The notes below the pieces were generated by a model. That model worked only from the letters and a program-made list of their open reading frames with translations. It was not told the DNA's origin and did not search any database. A stretch of 64,000 bases of DNA, taken from contig JAFWNG010000031.1 of the NCBI GenBank assembly GCA_017510405.1, forward strand, positions 59,968 to 123,967, given 5' to 3'. Positions 27,799 through 36,398 of the stretch are shown in pieces. Position numbers and translations under genes: made by a program. Positions within the stretch are counted from its first letter, which is position 1. Each line of letters starts with the position of its first letter. Source of the stretch: Solobacterium sp. (GTDB taxonomy: Bacteria > Bacillota_I > Bacilli_A > Erysipelotrichales > Erysipelotrichaceae).

Positions 27799-28656
27799 AT
27801 GGAACGTTACGGACTTGTACTGGAAGGCGGCGGCGTACGCGGAGCGTATACGGCCGGCGCGCTTGCCTGGCTGCAGGATAACAATATTACATTCGATTAC
27901 AGTGTCGGCATCTCATCCGGCGCACTGTATCTGTGCTGCTATCTGATGGGTGAAAAGGACATGGCATACCGGACTGCGGTATTCCATGCCAATGATCCGA
28001 AAAATACCGGTCTTGCGGCACTGCGGAAAGAACACCATTATGTGGCATACCGCTATATGTTCAACAAATATCTGCGCGATCAGGAACATATGACGCTGAA
28101 GCCGCTGAAAGACAACCATGTCAATATGGAAGTCGGCGTATACGACCTGAAAGAAGGAAAGACCATCTGGATGAATCCGGATGATATGGATGACACACTG
28201 GACCTGATCCTGGGATGCTGTGCGCTTCCGGTCGCTTCCGCGGTGGTGGATTACCACGGCAGACGCATCCTCGACGGCGGCATCACCAAGATGATCCCGA
28301 TCGAGCGGGCAGTGGAAGTCGGCTGCACGAAGTGCATGGTCATTACGACAAAGCCGGCGGACTATGTGCGCAAGCCCGGTTCACCGATCGTCAACTGGCT
28401 GATCCGCAGAATGTACAGCGAATGCCCGCAGGCGGCGAAGGACTACGAAGTGCGCCACATCAACTACTACAAGCAGATCGATATGATCAATGATATGGTG
28501 GAGAAGGGAAGCGCTCTGCATGTGCGTCCTTCTCAGAACATACATGTTTCCCGTTTCAAGGGCGACGTGGACAAATGCCAGGAATTATACGATCTCGGCT
28601 ACCGTGATATGGAAGAGAGAAGAGACGAGATCCTTCATTTCCTCGGACGTGCATAA
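27799..28656 (+). CDS. Patatin-like phospholipase
   Basis: A 285-residue cytoplasmic protein with the oxyanion-hole motif GGGVRG near residue 10, the nucleophile elbow GISSG (Ser about residue 41) and the catalytic dyad aspartate in LDGG near residue 161. Patatin proteins hydrolyse acyl chains of lipids. The pairing with cls suggests phospholipid turnover. A strong AAGGAGG precedes the start and a bidirectional terminator follows. Confidence 0.88.
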   Translation: MERYGLVLEGGGVRGAYTAGALAWLQDNNITFDYSVGISSGALYLCCYLMGEKDMAYRTAVFHANDPKNTGLAALRKEHHYVAYRYMFNKYLRDQEHMTLKPLKDNHVNMEVGVYDLKEGKTIWMNPDDMDDTLDLILGCCALPVASAVVDYHGRRILDGGITKMIPIERAVEVGCTKCMVITTKPADYVRKPGSPIVNWLIRRMYSECPQAAKDYEVRHINYYKQIDMINDMVEKGSALHVRPSQNIHVSRFKGDVDKCQELYDLGYRDMEERRDEILHFLGRA

Positions 28657-28658
28657 AA

Positions 28659-28680
28659 ACAGCTCGTGCTGTTTTTTTTT
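28659..28680. terminator. Bidirectional terminator between patatin and NTP-transferase genes
   Basis: ACAGC pairs with GCTGT around TCGT, followed by nine T residues on the plus strand and preceded by an A run that gives a T run on the minus strand. It separates two convergent genes. Confidence 0.82.
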
Positions 28681-29618
28681 CAGTTGGAAGAAACGTCGTC
28701 AATACGCAGATCCGGCAGGAGTTTCCGGAACTCCTCATCCGCATGTTTCTGCATGATGCTTTCAAAGCGCCGGAAAGCTTCCAGAAGCCGGCTTCCGTTT
28801 TCCGTAAGCTCGCTGCTGCTGCCGTTCAGGCCGCCGACATTTCGTTTGACGAGCTCACTTTCGGCCTGCAGTTCGATATCCCGTATCATATTCCATCCTT
28901 TGGTATAGGAGATCTGCATGGCCTTGCATGCTCTGGAAACGGAACCAAGATCGCGGATCAGGCTGAGAAGCAGGGCAATGCGGGAATCGAAGAATACTTT
29001 TTCCTTCACAAAGGACGTACGTATCTGCGGGCGGACCATCGAACGGCTGTGACGCCGCAGAAGATCGCTGTTTTTGTATGCATCAGCGTATTCCAGAAGG
29101 ATGCCGTGGTCGTCCACATTCACCGATACCGGCTGTATGCCGTATTCCCGGATGGCACCCTGAAGACCGCCGAATCCTTCATAACTGAGGATCCTGCGTG
29201 CCAGACCGGAGGACAGGATGACCGGGTGTCCGGCAAGATCCTGGTATACCGGCTGAACGAGGCCGCCGTCCGCTTCCATAAGAAGACGTATCGTATTTGC
29301 AGTAAAGAACGGAATATCGCAGGGGGTAAGAAGGATCCTGTCGCATTTGTCCAGAAGATAGCTGATGCCGATGCGGTAACTGTCGATCATTTCACTGACT
29401 GCATAATCGGGATTGCGGAAAAACATCACATCATATTTCGCAAGATGATGTTCCAGATCATCGGCTTTATAACCGGTGACGACAAGGATCGTATGGATCC
29501 CGGCATGCTGCAGAGTGGATACATTCCGTTCTGCCAGACTGATCGTGCCGAGGGTCTGCATCGGTTCAAAATCCGGGTTTATCCCGGCGGCGGCAATGAC
29601 TGCTCCAATTCGTTTCAT
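28680..29618 (-). CDS. MobA-like NTP transferase with ModE-like HTH domain (DVU_1551 family)
   Basis: A 312-residue two-domain protein. The N-terminal 190 residues are a MobA/MocA-type nucleotidyltransferase (AVIAAAG start, TPCDIPFF with the metal-binding aspartate), although the glycine-rich loop is reduced: GAVIAAAGINPDFEP lacks the usual GxSxRMG. From about residue 215 a winged helix (SLIRDLGSVSRACKAMQISYTKGWNMI) resembles the ModE/LysR molybdate-responsive DNA-binding domain. I recall such fusions being called the DVU_1551 family, found beside Mop-type hydroxylases. It may modify the molybdenum cofactor or regulate the cluster; both are inference. Confidence 0.8.
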   Translation of the reverse strand: MKRIGAVIAAAGINPDFEPMQTLGTISLAERNVSTLQHAGIHTILVVTGYKADDLEHHLAKYDVMFFRNPDYAVSEMIDSYRIGISYLLDKCDRILLTPCDIPFFTANTIRLLMEADGGLVQPVYQDLAGHPVILSSGLARRILSYEGFGGLQGAIREYGIQPVSVNVDDHGILLEYADAYKNSDLLRRHSRSMVRPQIRTSFVKEKVFFDSRIALLLSLIRDLGSVSRACKAMQISYTKGWNMIRDIELQAESELVKRNVGGLNGSSSELTENGSRLLEAFRRFESIMQKHADEEFRKLLPDLRIDDVSSN

Positions 29619-29714
29619 ATGCTGTTCCTGTACTGTTTTCTGAAGGGGCGACTGTCAGAAAAATGGCATTTGACAGCCTCTTTTTTCTGAATCTTAATAA
29701 TGTTAGAAGGGGTA

Positions 29715-29981
29715 TTAGTGTGTGTGAGAACCGCACGGATCATAATCAATTCCCTGCCCGGTCAGGTCTTCCAGTTTCTTTTTTCCATATGAGGTAAAAA
29801 AGACGATTTCGCTTGGGTTTCCCTGCAGATCTTCGCCGCGAAGACGGACAACAGAAGATGTTTCCAGATAATCGATGGGAAATGTACGGCGGAATGTTCT
29901 GCCGGTCGTCCGGTCTGTTACTTCGACAGTGACTTCACCGGCGGTGATTTGATAGATTTCGTTTTTATGATTTTCATACAT
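29715..29981 (-). CDS. Small protein with Cys-His tail next to the molybdenum hydroxylase
   Basis: An 88-residue protein I do not recognise. It is rich in beta-type sequence (GEVTVEVTDRTTGRTFRRTF) and ends in DYDPCGSHTH, a possible metal-binding tail with one Cys and two His. CAGGAGCAGT lies before the start at 29981. It is divergent from the hydroxylase gene, 101 bases away, and points toward the MobA/ModE-like gene, with which it may be cotranscribed. Its conservation within this cluster type is unknown to me. Confidence 0.6.
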   Translation of the reverse strand: MYENHKNEIYQITAGEVTVEVTDRTTGRTFRRTFPIDYLETSSVVRLRGEDLQGNPSEIVFFTSYGKKKLEDLTGQGIDYDPCGSHTH

Positions 29982-30082
29982 GGTACTGCTCCTGATGCTT
30001 CAATACTATCATATCGATTGGAACAAGTATTCTTATCAGCCCAAAAATCATAATTAAAGGCTTCATCAGAAAGGAGATCAGC

Positions 30083-32830
30083 ATGATCAAGAAGACATTT
30101 ATCATTAACGGTGTCGAGCGCAAGATCTTCCTCGAGGGCGATGAGACTCTTTCAACCGTCCTTCGTGAAAGACTTCTGCTGACCGGTACCAAGATCGGAT
30201 GCGGAGCCGGACACTGCGGCGCGTGCAATGTCATTATCAATGACAAAGTCGTCAAATCCTGTATTCAGAAAGCAGTGAAGATTCCGGATTTCACAGAGAT
30301 CACCACGATCGAAGGTCTTGGCACAGTCAATAACCTGGATCCGATCCAGGTTGCCTGGATGGCATACGGCTGTGCGCAGTGCGGCTTCTGCAGCCCGGGT
30401 TTCATCATCAGTGCGAAAGTGCTGCTGAACCAGAATCCGGACCCGACCCGGGAAGAAGTACGCGACTGGTTCAACAAGACCCGCAACCTCTGCAGATGCA
30501 CCGGCTATAAGCCGCTGGTGGATGCCACCATGGCAGCTGCCAAAGTGCTGCGCGGAGAAATGACGAAAGAAGAACTGATCTACAAGGCAAACGGCAAATC
30601 GATCATGGGTACGGAATACATCCGTCCGTCGGCTGCGATGAAAGTGACCGGAACATGGGACTTCGGTGCAGATGATGCACTCCGCATGCCGGAAAACACA
30701 CTGCGTCTCGCGCTTGTCCAGGCGGAAGTATCCCATGCAAATCTGAAGGGTGTCGATACCTCTGAGGCAGAGAAAATGCCGGGCGTCTACAAAGTCATCA
30801 CAGCGAAAGATGTACCGGGCTCCAACCGGATCAACGGTCTGGTCATGCTGCCGCTGAACAACAAGTGCGACGGCTTTGACCGTCCGATCCTGTGCGATGA
30901 GAAGATCTTCCAGTATGGAGATGCGATCGCTATCGTAGCGGCAGATACGGAAGCACATGCAAAAGCCGCCGCAAAAGCGGTAAAGGTGGATATTGAAGAA
31001 CTGCCGGCATACATGAGCGCACCGGAAGCTCTGGCACCGGATGCGATCGAGATCCATCCGGGTACACCGAATGAATACTACGAGACAAATGCGATCAAGG
31101 GTGAGGACTTTGACTGGGATGCATGGCCGGAAGAGCAGCAGGTAGAGATCGAAAGCTACTGCTCGCGTCAGCCGCATCTGTTCATTGAGCCGGACAACGG
31201 CTATGCCTACATCGATGAAGACGGCATGCTGACGATCCATTCCAAGTCCATCGGTATCCATCTGCATATGCCGATGATCGCGGACGGTATCGGCATCACC
31301 ATGGATAAGCTGCGTATGGTACAGAATCATACCGGCGGTACTTTCGGTTATAAGTTCTCGCCGACAAACGAAGCGATCCTCGGTGTGGCTGCGCTGGTAT
31401 GTCAGAGACCGGTATCCCTGAACTTCAACATGTATCAGTCCATTACCTATACCGGAAAGAGATCGCCGGGCTTCATGCATATCAAACTTGCGGCAGATAA
31501 GGACGGCAAACTGCAGGCTCTGTGGGGACGCAACTATATCGACCACGGTCCGTATTCCGAATTCGGCGACCTGCTGACACACCGTCTGTCACAGTTTGTC
31601 GGCGCCGGTCTGGATATTCCGAGTATCCGCAACAAGTCCACAACAGTATTCACGAACCATGCGTGGGGCTCCGCGTTCCGTGCGTACGGATCACCGCAGT
31701 CCTTCATGGGCAGTGATATTGCCATTGATGTCCTGGCAGACAAGATGGGAATCGATCCGTTCGAGATGCGGGCGATGAACTGCTATAAGGAGAGTGCAGG
31801 ATCGACAACTCCGACCGGATGCAAACCCGATGTATACTGCGAAGAAGACCTCTTCAATAAAGCGAGACCGTACTATGAAGAAGGAAAGAAGCGGGTGGCG
31901 GAAAAGAACGCTGCCAGTGACGGACGCATCAAATACGGTATCGGCGTATCGCTCGGCGTCTACGGCTGCGGCCTCGACAACTCCGACGCTTCCGAGTGCT
32001 ATGCAGACCTGAATCCGGACGGAACCGTTACACTGCGCAACTCGTGGGAAGATCACGGTCAGGGTGCCGATATTGCGACACTGACGTCCGGCTATGAGAT
32101 CCTCCGCCAGGCAGGCTTCACGACAGATCAGATCAAACTCGAAATGTGCGACTCCAAAGTATGTCCGAACTCCGGTCCTGCCGGCGGTTCCCGTTCCACG
32201 GTCATGACCGGCATGGCAACGAAGATCGCCTGTGAAAACCTGCTGGATAAGATGCGTAAGGCAGACGGCACATATCGTACCTATCAGGAAATGAAAGACG
32301 AAGGCATCGATACACATGTGACCGGTGTATATACATATACCGCAAGTGTTGCACTGAATCAGGAGAGCAGCCAGGGCGAACCGTTCCCGGCATACATGTA
32401 CACGATCTTCCTTCCGGAGGTGGCAGTCGATACACAGACCGGCAAGGTCAAAGTCGAACGGTTCACATCCGTCGCCGACTGCGGCACGATCCTGAACAAG
32501 CTGGCTGTTGACGGCAACTTCTACGGCGGTCTCATCCAGGGTGTCGGTCTGGCACTGTCTGAGGACTTTGAAGATCTCAGCAAGCATACCAGCCTGATGC
32601 GCTGCGGCATTCCGTATCCGAATGACGCACCGGATGACATGGTGCTCGTATTCCAGGAGAATCATCCGCGTCCGAACGGCCCGTACGGCGCAGCCGGCTG
32701 CGGCGAAGCACCGCTGGATGCACCGCATCCTGCGATCCTGAACGCAATCTTCAACGCAACAGGTGCGAGGATCACACGTGTTCCGGCACGTCCGGAAAAT
32801 GTGCTCGAAGCACTTCGTGCTCTGAAGTAA
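30083..32830 (+). CDS. mop: Mop-type molybdenum hydroxylase (aldehyde oxidoreductase)
   Basis: A 915-residue single-chain protein matching the length and layout of the Desulfovibrio aldehyde oxidoreductase. Plant-type [2Fe-2S] ligands are C40, C45, C48 and C60; the second cluster uses C100, C103, C137 and C139. The molybdopterin part has GGTFGYKFSPTNEA and a C-terminal GCGEAP holding the catalytic glutamate. No FAD subunit is fused or adjacent. Molybdenum hydroxylases oxidise aldehydes or N-heterocycles with water as oxygen source; the substrate is not determinable. AAAGGAG precedes the start. Neighbours at 32910-38988 are the usual accessory genes of this family. Confidence 0.93.
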   Translation: MIKKTFIINGVERKIFLEGDETLSTVLRERLLLTGTKIGCGAGHCGACNVIINDKVVKSCIQKAVKIPDFTEITTIEGLGTVNNLDPIQVAWMAYGCAQCGFCSPGFIISAKVLLNQNPDPTREEVRDWFNKTRNLCRCTGYKPLVDATMAAAKVLRGEMTKEELIYKANGKSIMGTEYIRPSAAMKVTGTWDFGADDALRMPENTLRLALVQAEVSHANLKGVDTSEAEKMPGVYKVITAKDVPGSNRINGLVMLPLNNKCDGFDRPILCDEKIFQYGDAIAIVAADTEAHAKAAAKAVKVDIEELPAYMSAPEALAPDAIEIHPGTPNEYYETNAIKGEDFDWDAWPEEQQVEIESYCSRQPHLFIEPDNGYAYIDEDGMLTIHSKSIGIHLHMPMIADGIGITMDKLRMVQNHTGGTFGYKFSPTNEAILGVAALVCQRPVSLNFNMYQSITYTGKRSPGFMHIKLAADKDGKLQALWGRNYIDHGPYSEFGDLLTHRLSQFVGAGLDIPSIRNKSTTVFTNHAWGSAFRAYGSPQSFMGSDIAIDVLADKMGIDPFEMRAMNCYKESAGSTTPTGCKPDVYCEEDLFNKARPYYEEGKKRVAEKNAASDGRIKYGIGVSLGVYGCGLDNSDASECYADLNPDGTVTLRNSWEDHGQGADIATLTSGYEILRQAGFTTDQIKLEMCDSKVCPNSGPAGGSRSTVMTGMATKIACENLLDKMRKADGTYRTYQEMKDEGIDTHVTGVYTYTASVALNQESSQGEPFPAYMYTIFLPEVAVDTQTGKVKVERFTSVADCGTILNKLAVDGNFYGGLIQGVGLALSEDFEDLSKHTSLMRCGIPYPNDAPDDMVLVFQENHPRPNGPYGAAGCGEAPLDAPHPAILNAIFNATGARITRVPARPENVLEALRALK

Positions 32831-32854
32831 TACGTAATTCAAATACGTCTGGAG

Positions 32855-32888
32855 GAATGGGTGCGGGGAGCACCCATTCTTCATATTT
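32855..32888 (+). terminator. Hairpin after the hydroxylase gene
   Basis: GAATGGGTGC and GCACCCATTC form a perfect 10-bp stem around GGGGA, followed by a short T-rich stretch (TTCATATTTC). It may attenuate rather than fully stop transcription into the accessory operon. Confidence 0.65.
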
Positions 32889-32894
32889 CTCAAA

Positions 32895-32900
32895 TATAAT
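32895..32900 (+). promoter_or_regulatory. -10 box of the accessory operon
   Basis: TATAAT at 32895-32900 lies nine bases before the ATG at 32910. GGAAG between them could serve as a ribosome-binding site only if transcription starts further upstream; otherwise the message is nearly leaderless. Confidence 0.5.
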
Positions 32901-32909
32901 GGAAGTACT

Positions 32910-35186
32910 ATGAAAGACCATTTTAAAGAGCGGTCTACGCGGGATTACCGGCAGAAACGGCTGTTCTCAAAAGAAGAACTGGAACGCCGGGAAAGTCTGT
33001 GCGTTCATGAAGATCCTCCGTTCTGCAATGCATCCTGTCCCCTGAAACTGGATGTAAGGGAAATGCTGAAGGAAGCTTCTGAAGGCAGTTTTGCCAAAGC
33101 AAGAAGCTGTCTGGAACACATATCCCCGTTTCCGGAGATCCTGGCATACGGCTGTGACGCGCCGTGCCGGAAAGTGTGCCGCCGCACCGAGCTGGAGGAA
33201 GCTGTCAATATCCCGGCAGTGGAAAGAGCCGTGATGCGGTACAGCGAAGCGCCGAAAGGAAAAGGACTGCTGAAATTCAAAAAGAAACAGAAGATCGCGG
33301 TATTCGGTACAGAACTGTTTACGCTGGCGCTTGCGGCAGAGATGGCGGTAAAAAAGTATCCGGTAACGCTTTTTACCGAGGCGGAAGACAGTGTGGATCT
33401 GCTGAAGCGGTGCACGGATCTTCCGGAGGAGATCATGCTGCGACAGATCCCGGTGCTGGAAAAGACCGGAATAGAGATCCGCTTCCGGGAAACGGCTGAC
33501 CGGACATTTCTGGAGAAAGAGGGAAAAAACTACGATATCGTATGCGGTGCTTCCGTACTGAAAAAGGAAGCTGTGGATCCGGTAACACTGTGTGATTCCG
33601 CAATGCATATCTTCCCGTCGGATCAGAAAGAATACGGGCATGTCCTCCAGTCATTCTTTGATGCGCGCCGGGCAGCGGTGTCGATCGAACGGATCGTGCA
33701 GAAGCTTGATCCGCACAGTACAAGACCGCCGGAAGGAAAGACGGAATCGCGTCTGTTTACCAATCTGAACTACATCCCTGCGGAAGAAGCAGTGATTGAA
33801 AACGGTATCTATACGGAAGAAGAATGTATCCGGGAAGCTTCCCGCTGTATTCAGTGTGAATGTGCCGAATGTATGCGCGGATGTGCCTATCTACGGGCAT
33901 TCAGACGCTATCCGCGGATCCTGACGCGGGAGATCTACAATAATACCGGCATTATCATGGGCGACCATATGATGAATAAAGCACTGAACGCATGTGCTCT
34001 GTGCGGACAGTGCACCGTAACATGTCCCAATGGATACGACATGGCGGACATCTGCCGTCTGGCGCGGGAAAACATGGTCGAAACGCAGAAAATGAGCCTT
34101 GCCGTTCATGAATTTGCTCTTCTGGACATGCTGTTCTCCAATCAGGAAGGATTCCTGTCCCGCCCGCAGCCGGGCTTTGAAACATGCCGTTATGTATACT
34201 TCCCGGGCTGTCAGGCAGGCGGGATCGCCCCGAAGACCGTATATAAGACATATACAGATCTCATAAACCGGCTGGACGGAGGCGTGGCGCTGATGCTTGG
34301 CTGCTGCGGCGTCATCGCGAAGTGGGCAGGCAGAAAAGAACTGTACGAAGAACAGACTGCACTGCTGAAACAGAAGATGAAGGAACTCGGGGATCCGGTC
34401 ATCATAGCCGGCTGTCCGACATGCAAAGTCTCCCTGCAGGAGCACTTTCCGGATGTAACAGGACTGTGGGATATACTGAAAGAGATCTCTCTGCCGGAAG
34501 GATTCCGGAAATACAGCGGCACGGTCATCGTTCACGATGCGTGCGGAGCGCGGAGTGACCCCGGCACCCAGGATACGATCCGGGAAATCGCGGAAGAACT
34601 GGGCTGTACGCTGCAGGAAAGCACATGGTCCAGAGAAAAGACCGGCTGCTGCGGATACGGCGGACTGGTGTCCTATGTCAACCGGGATGTGGCATCCATG
34701 ATGGCGGAGGACTGCGTCAAAGAGGACCGCGATGCTGTGTATCTGACGTACTGCATGGCATGCCGGGACAGGCTTACCCGCCAGGGAGTACAGGCGGTGC
34801 ACCTGACCGAACTTGTCTACAATGAAAAAGCGGAAGATACACCGGGACTCAGCGCAAAGCGCAGGAACAGGCTGCTGCTGAAGCAGTCTCTGCTGAAAGA
34901 TATCTGGAAGGAAGAAACCATGGAAAAGAAACTGCCGTTTGTTATGGAACTCAGCGATGAAGTCAGAGCAAAGATGGAAGACCGTATGATCCTGGAAAGT
35001 GATCTGATCCAGACGATCAGTGCCTATCGTGAAAACGGCATGGCAGTATACAACGAAAGCGATGATACACTGACGGCATCGTGCCGGATCGGGAATGTTT
35101 CTTTCTGGATCCGGTTCCGGGAGAAAGACGACCGGTATACGGTCCTGAGCGCGTACAGTCACAGAATGACCGTACGCATCCGGTAG
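32910..35186 (+). CDS. Iron-sulfur dicluster/CCG-domain oxidoreductase of the Mop accessory cluster
   Basis: A 758-residue protein. The N terminus (C31, C39, C43, C82, C86, C90) resembles the GltD-type [4Fe-4S] domain. Residues 128-160 occupy the place of a pyridine-nucleotide/FAD Rossmann fold, but the glycine motif is lost (VFGTELF in place of GxGxxG) and the domain looks shortened. Cysteine clusters around 313-325 and ALCGQCTVTCPNG near 363 form a second ferredoxin-like unit. Two CCG domains follow (GCCGVIAKW and GCCGYGGL), as in HdrB/GlpC. It probably carries electrons from the hydroxylase. I recall the family as a 'pyridine nucleotide-disulfide oxidoreductase/dicluster-binding protein'. 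Confidence 0.75.
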   Translation: MKDHFKERSTRDYRQKRLFSKEELERRESLCVHEDPPFCNASCPLKLDVREMLKEASEGSFAKARSCLEHISPFPEILAYGCDAPCRKVCRRTELEEAVNIPAVERAVMRYSEAPKGKGLLKFKKKQKIAVFGTELFTLALAAEMAVKKYPVTLFTEAEDSVDLLKRCTDLPEEIMLRQIPVLEKTGIEIRFRETADRTFLEKEGKNYDIVCGASVLKKEAVDPVTLCDSAMHIFPSDQKEYGHVLQSFFDARRAAVSIERIVQKLDPHSTRPPEGKTESRLFTNLNYIPAEEAVIENGIYTEEECIREASRCIQCECAECMRGCAYLRAFRRYPRILTREIYNNTGIIMGDHMMNKALNACALCGQCTVTCPNGYDMADICRLARENMVETQKMSLAVHEFALLDMLFSNQEGFLSRPQPGFETCRYVYFPGCQAGGIAPKTVYKTYTDLINRLDGGVALMLGCCGVIAKWAGRKELYEEQTALLKQKMKELGDPVIIAGCPTCKVSLQEHFPDVTGLWDILKEISLPEGFRKYSGTVIVHDACGARSDPGTQDTIREIAEELGCTLQESTWSREKTGCCGYGGLVSYVNRDVASMMAEDCVKEDRDAVYLTYCMACRDRLTRQGVQAVHLTELVYNEKAEDTPGLSAKRRNRLLLKQSLLKDIWKEETMEKKLPFVMELSDEVRAKMEDRMILESDLIQTISAYRENGMAVYNESDDTLTASCRIGNVSFWIRFREKDDRYTVLSAYSHRMTVRIR

Positions 35187-35195
35187 GAGGAACGT

Positions 35196-35417
35196 ATGGC
35201 AGCGGAAAAGACATATTATTCACTGGAAGCGGATCAGCACCTGATCTGTCATAAATGCAGTGTGCGGCTGATCAAGGGCAGGGCGGTATTTGAATATCTG
35301 GATAACGCATTCCCGGTAGAACTGCCCGTCTGTCCGGTCTGCGGTTTTATCTATGTACCGGAAGAACTGGCTATGGGAAGAGTTCTGTCGGTAGAGAAAG
35401 TGCTGGAAGACAAATGA
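35196..35417 (+). CDS. Small CxxC redox protein (DVU_1557 family)
   Basis: A 73-residue protein with two cysteine pairs, CHKC at residues 18-21 and CPVC near residues 46-49, arranged like a zinc ribbon or rubredoxin-type knuckle pair. This size and position between the dicluster protein and the methyltransferase fit what NCBI calls the DVU_1557 family redox protein. GTAGGAGGAA precedes the start, and the end overlaps the next gene by four bases. It could hold iron or zinc; its partner is inferred from context only. Confidence 0.72.
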   Translation: MAAEKTYYSLEADQHLICHKCSVRLIKGRAVFEYLDNAFPVELPVCPVCGFIYVPEELAMGRVLSVEKVLEDK

Positions 35418-35959
35418 CAGAGTCCGTACGCCATCCGGGCGGAACAGAACTGACGAAACGACTCCTCACGCTCGGAGGATACCATCCGCCGGTAACGGGC
35501 AGAGCTGCCGACCTCGGGGCTGGCAGCGGCGCTGCTGTCCGGATCCTTACGGCATATGGATTTGATGCGGTCGGAATCGACAGGGAACCCGCGGAAAATG
35601 TACAGGAAGGCGATATTCTGCATCTTCCTCTGGAAGACGACAGCTTTGACCTTGTCCTCAGCGAATGCGCGCTGTATCTGAGCGGGGATCCCCGGCAGGC
35701 GCTGCGCGAAGCCGCAAGGATCGTAAAACAGGACGGAAAGATCCTGATCGCTGATGTGTTCCCCGTTTTGCCGCAGAAACTGCCGGAAGAAATGCGCGAA
35801 TGCGGTCTTCAGGTGCTGTTTCTGGAAGATCATACAGAAGAGTGGAAAGAGTATATTATTGAATGTCTCTGGCAGAAGGAATATGTCCGGGAAGTATGCA
35901 GTGCGCCGAAAAACAGCCGCTATTATCTGATCGGACTGCAGAGGTGGAAGTATGAATGA
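35414..35959 (+). CDS. SAM-dependent methyltransferase (DVU_1556/TrsM family)
   Basis: A 181-residue class I methyltransferase. The SAM-binding motif I is AADLGAGSGAAV (about residues 31-42), acidic motif II ends GIDRE, and LPLEDDSFDLVLSECALYL is the UbiE-like motif III/IV. It lies in an overlapping series of genes (four-base overlap upstream, eight-base overlap downstream). The substrate is unknown; a modified cofactor, peptide or metabolite of the cluster is possible. Confidence 0.78.
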   Translation: MTESVRHPGGTELTKRLLTLGGYHPPVTGRAADLGAGSGAAVRILTAYGFDAVGIDREPAENVQEGDILHLPLEDDSFDLVLSECALYLSGDPRQALREAARIVKQDGKILIADVFPVLPQKLPEEMRECGLQVLFLEDHTEEWKEYIIECLWQKEYVREVCSAPKNSRYYLIGLQRWKYE

Positions 35960-36398
35960 CCGTAATGTGGATTTCGATGAACTGGAAAAGATATTCGATT
36001 ATTATCATGACGGATACCAGTGTGCCCAGGTAATGCTTCTGTATGCTCTGGAAGCACTGGAAAAAGAAGATCCGGATCTGATCCGGGCAGCCGGCGGCCT
36101 GAACAGCGGAATCAGTGAGTACCGTTCGGTGTGCGGCTGTCTCAGCGGCGGCGCATGCCTGCTGTCGTATTTTGCCGGGAAGGGCAGTGCGCAGGAAACG
36201 GTTCATCCGGAATATAAGGAAATGGCTGCCGAACTGTATGACTGGTTCCGGGAGTTCAATGAAGATACCGGCGGCAGTGTGATCTGTACAGATCTGCTGG
36301 GGAATGATTTTACACAGCGTGCAAGGGTCTGTCCCATCCTGATCAGTCATACGCTTCAGAAGTGCCTGGAGATCCTGGAAAGAAGAGGTCTGATCTGA
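35952..36398 (+). CDS. C_GCAxxG_C_C family protein (DVU_1555 family)
   Basis: A 148-residue protein of the C_GCAxxG_C_C redox-type family: GYQCAQVML near the N terminus is the GCAxxG-like element, and CGCLSGGACLL in the middle gives the later cysteines, with additional cysteines near CTDLLG and VCPIL. The family probably binds an iron-sulfur cluster or metal. It overlaps the methyltransferase gene by eight bases and the radical SAM gene by one base, indicating coupled translation. Confidence 0.8.
   Translation: MNDRNVDFDELEKIFDYYHDGYQCAQVMLLYALEALEKEDPDLIRAAGGLNSGISEYRSVCGCLSGGACLLSYFAGKGSAQETVHPEYKEMAAELYDWFREFNEDTGGSVICTDLLGNDFTQRARVCPILISHTLQKCLEILERRGLI

Noticed and set aside
29640..29690. 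Hairpin CTGTCA/TGACAG with T run as a riboswitch for the MobA-like gene
   Set aside because: The T run is on the strand opposite to the gene, pairing is short, and it does not resemble the molybdenum-cofactor riboswitch as I know it.
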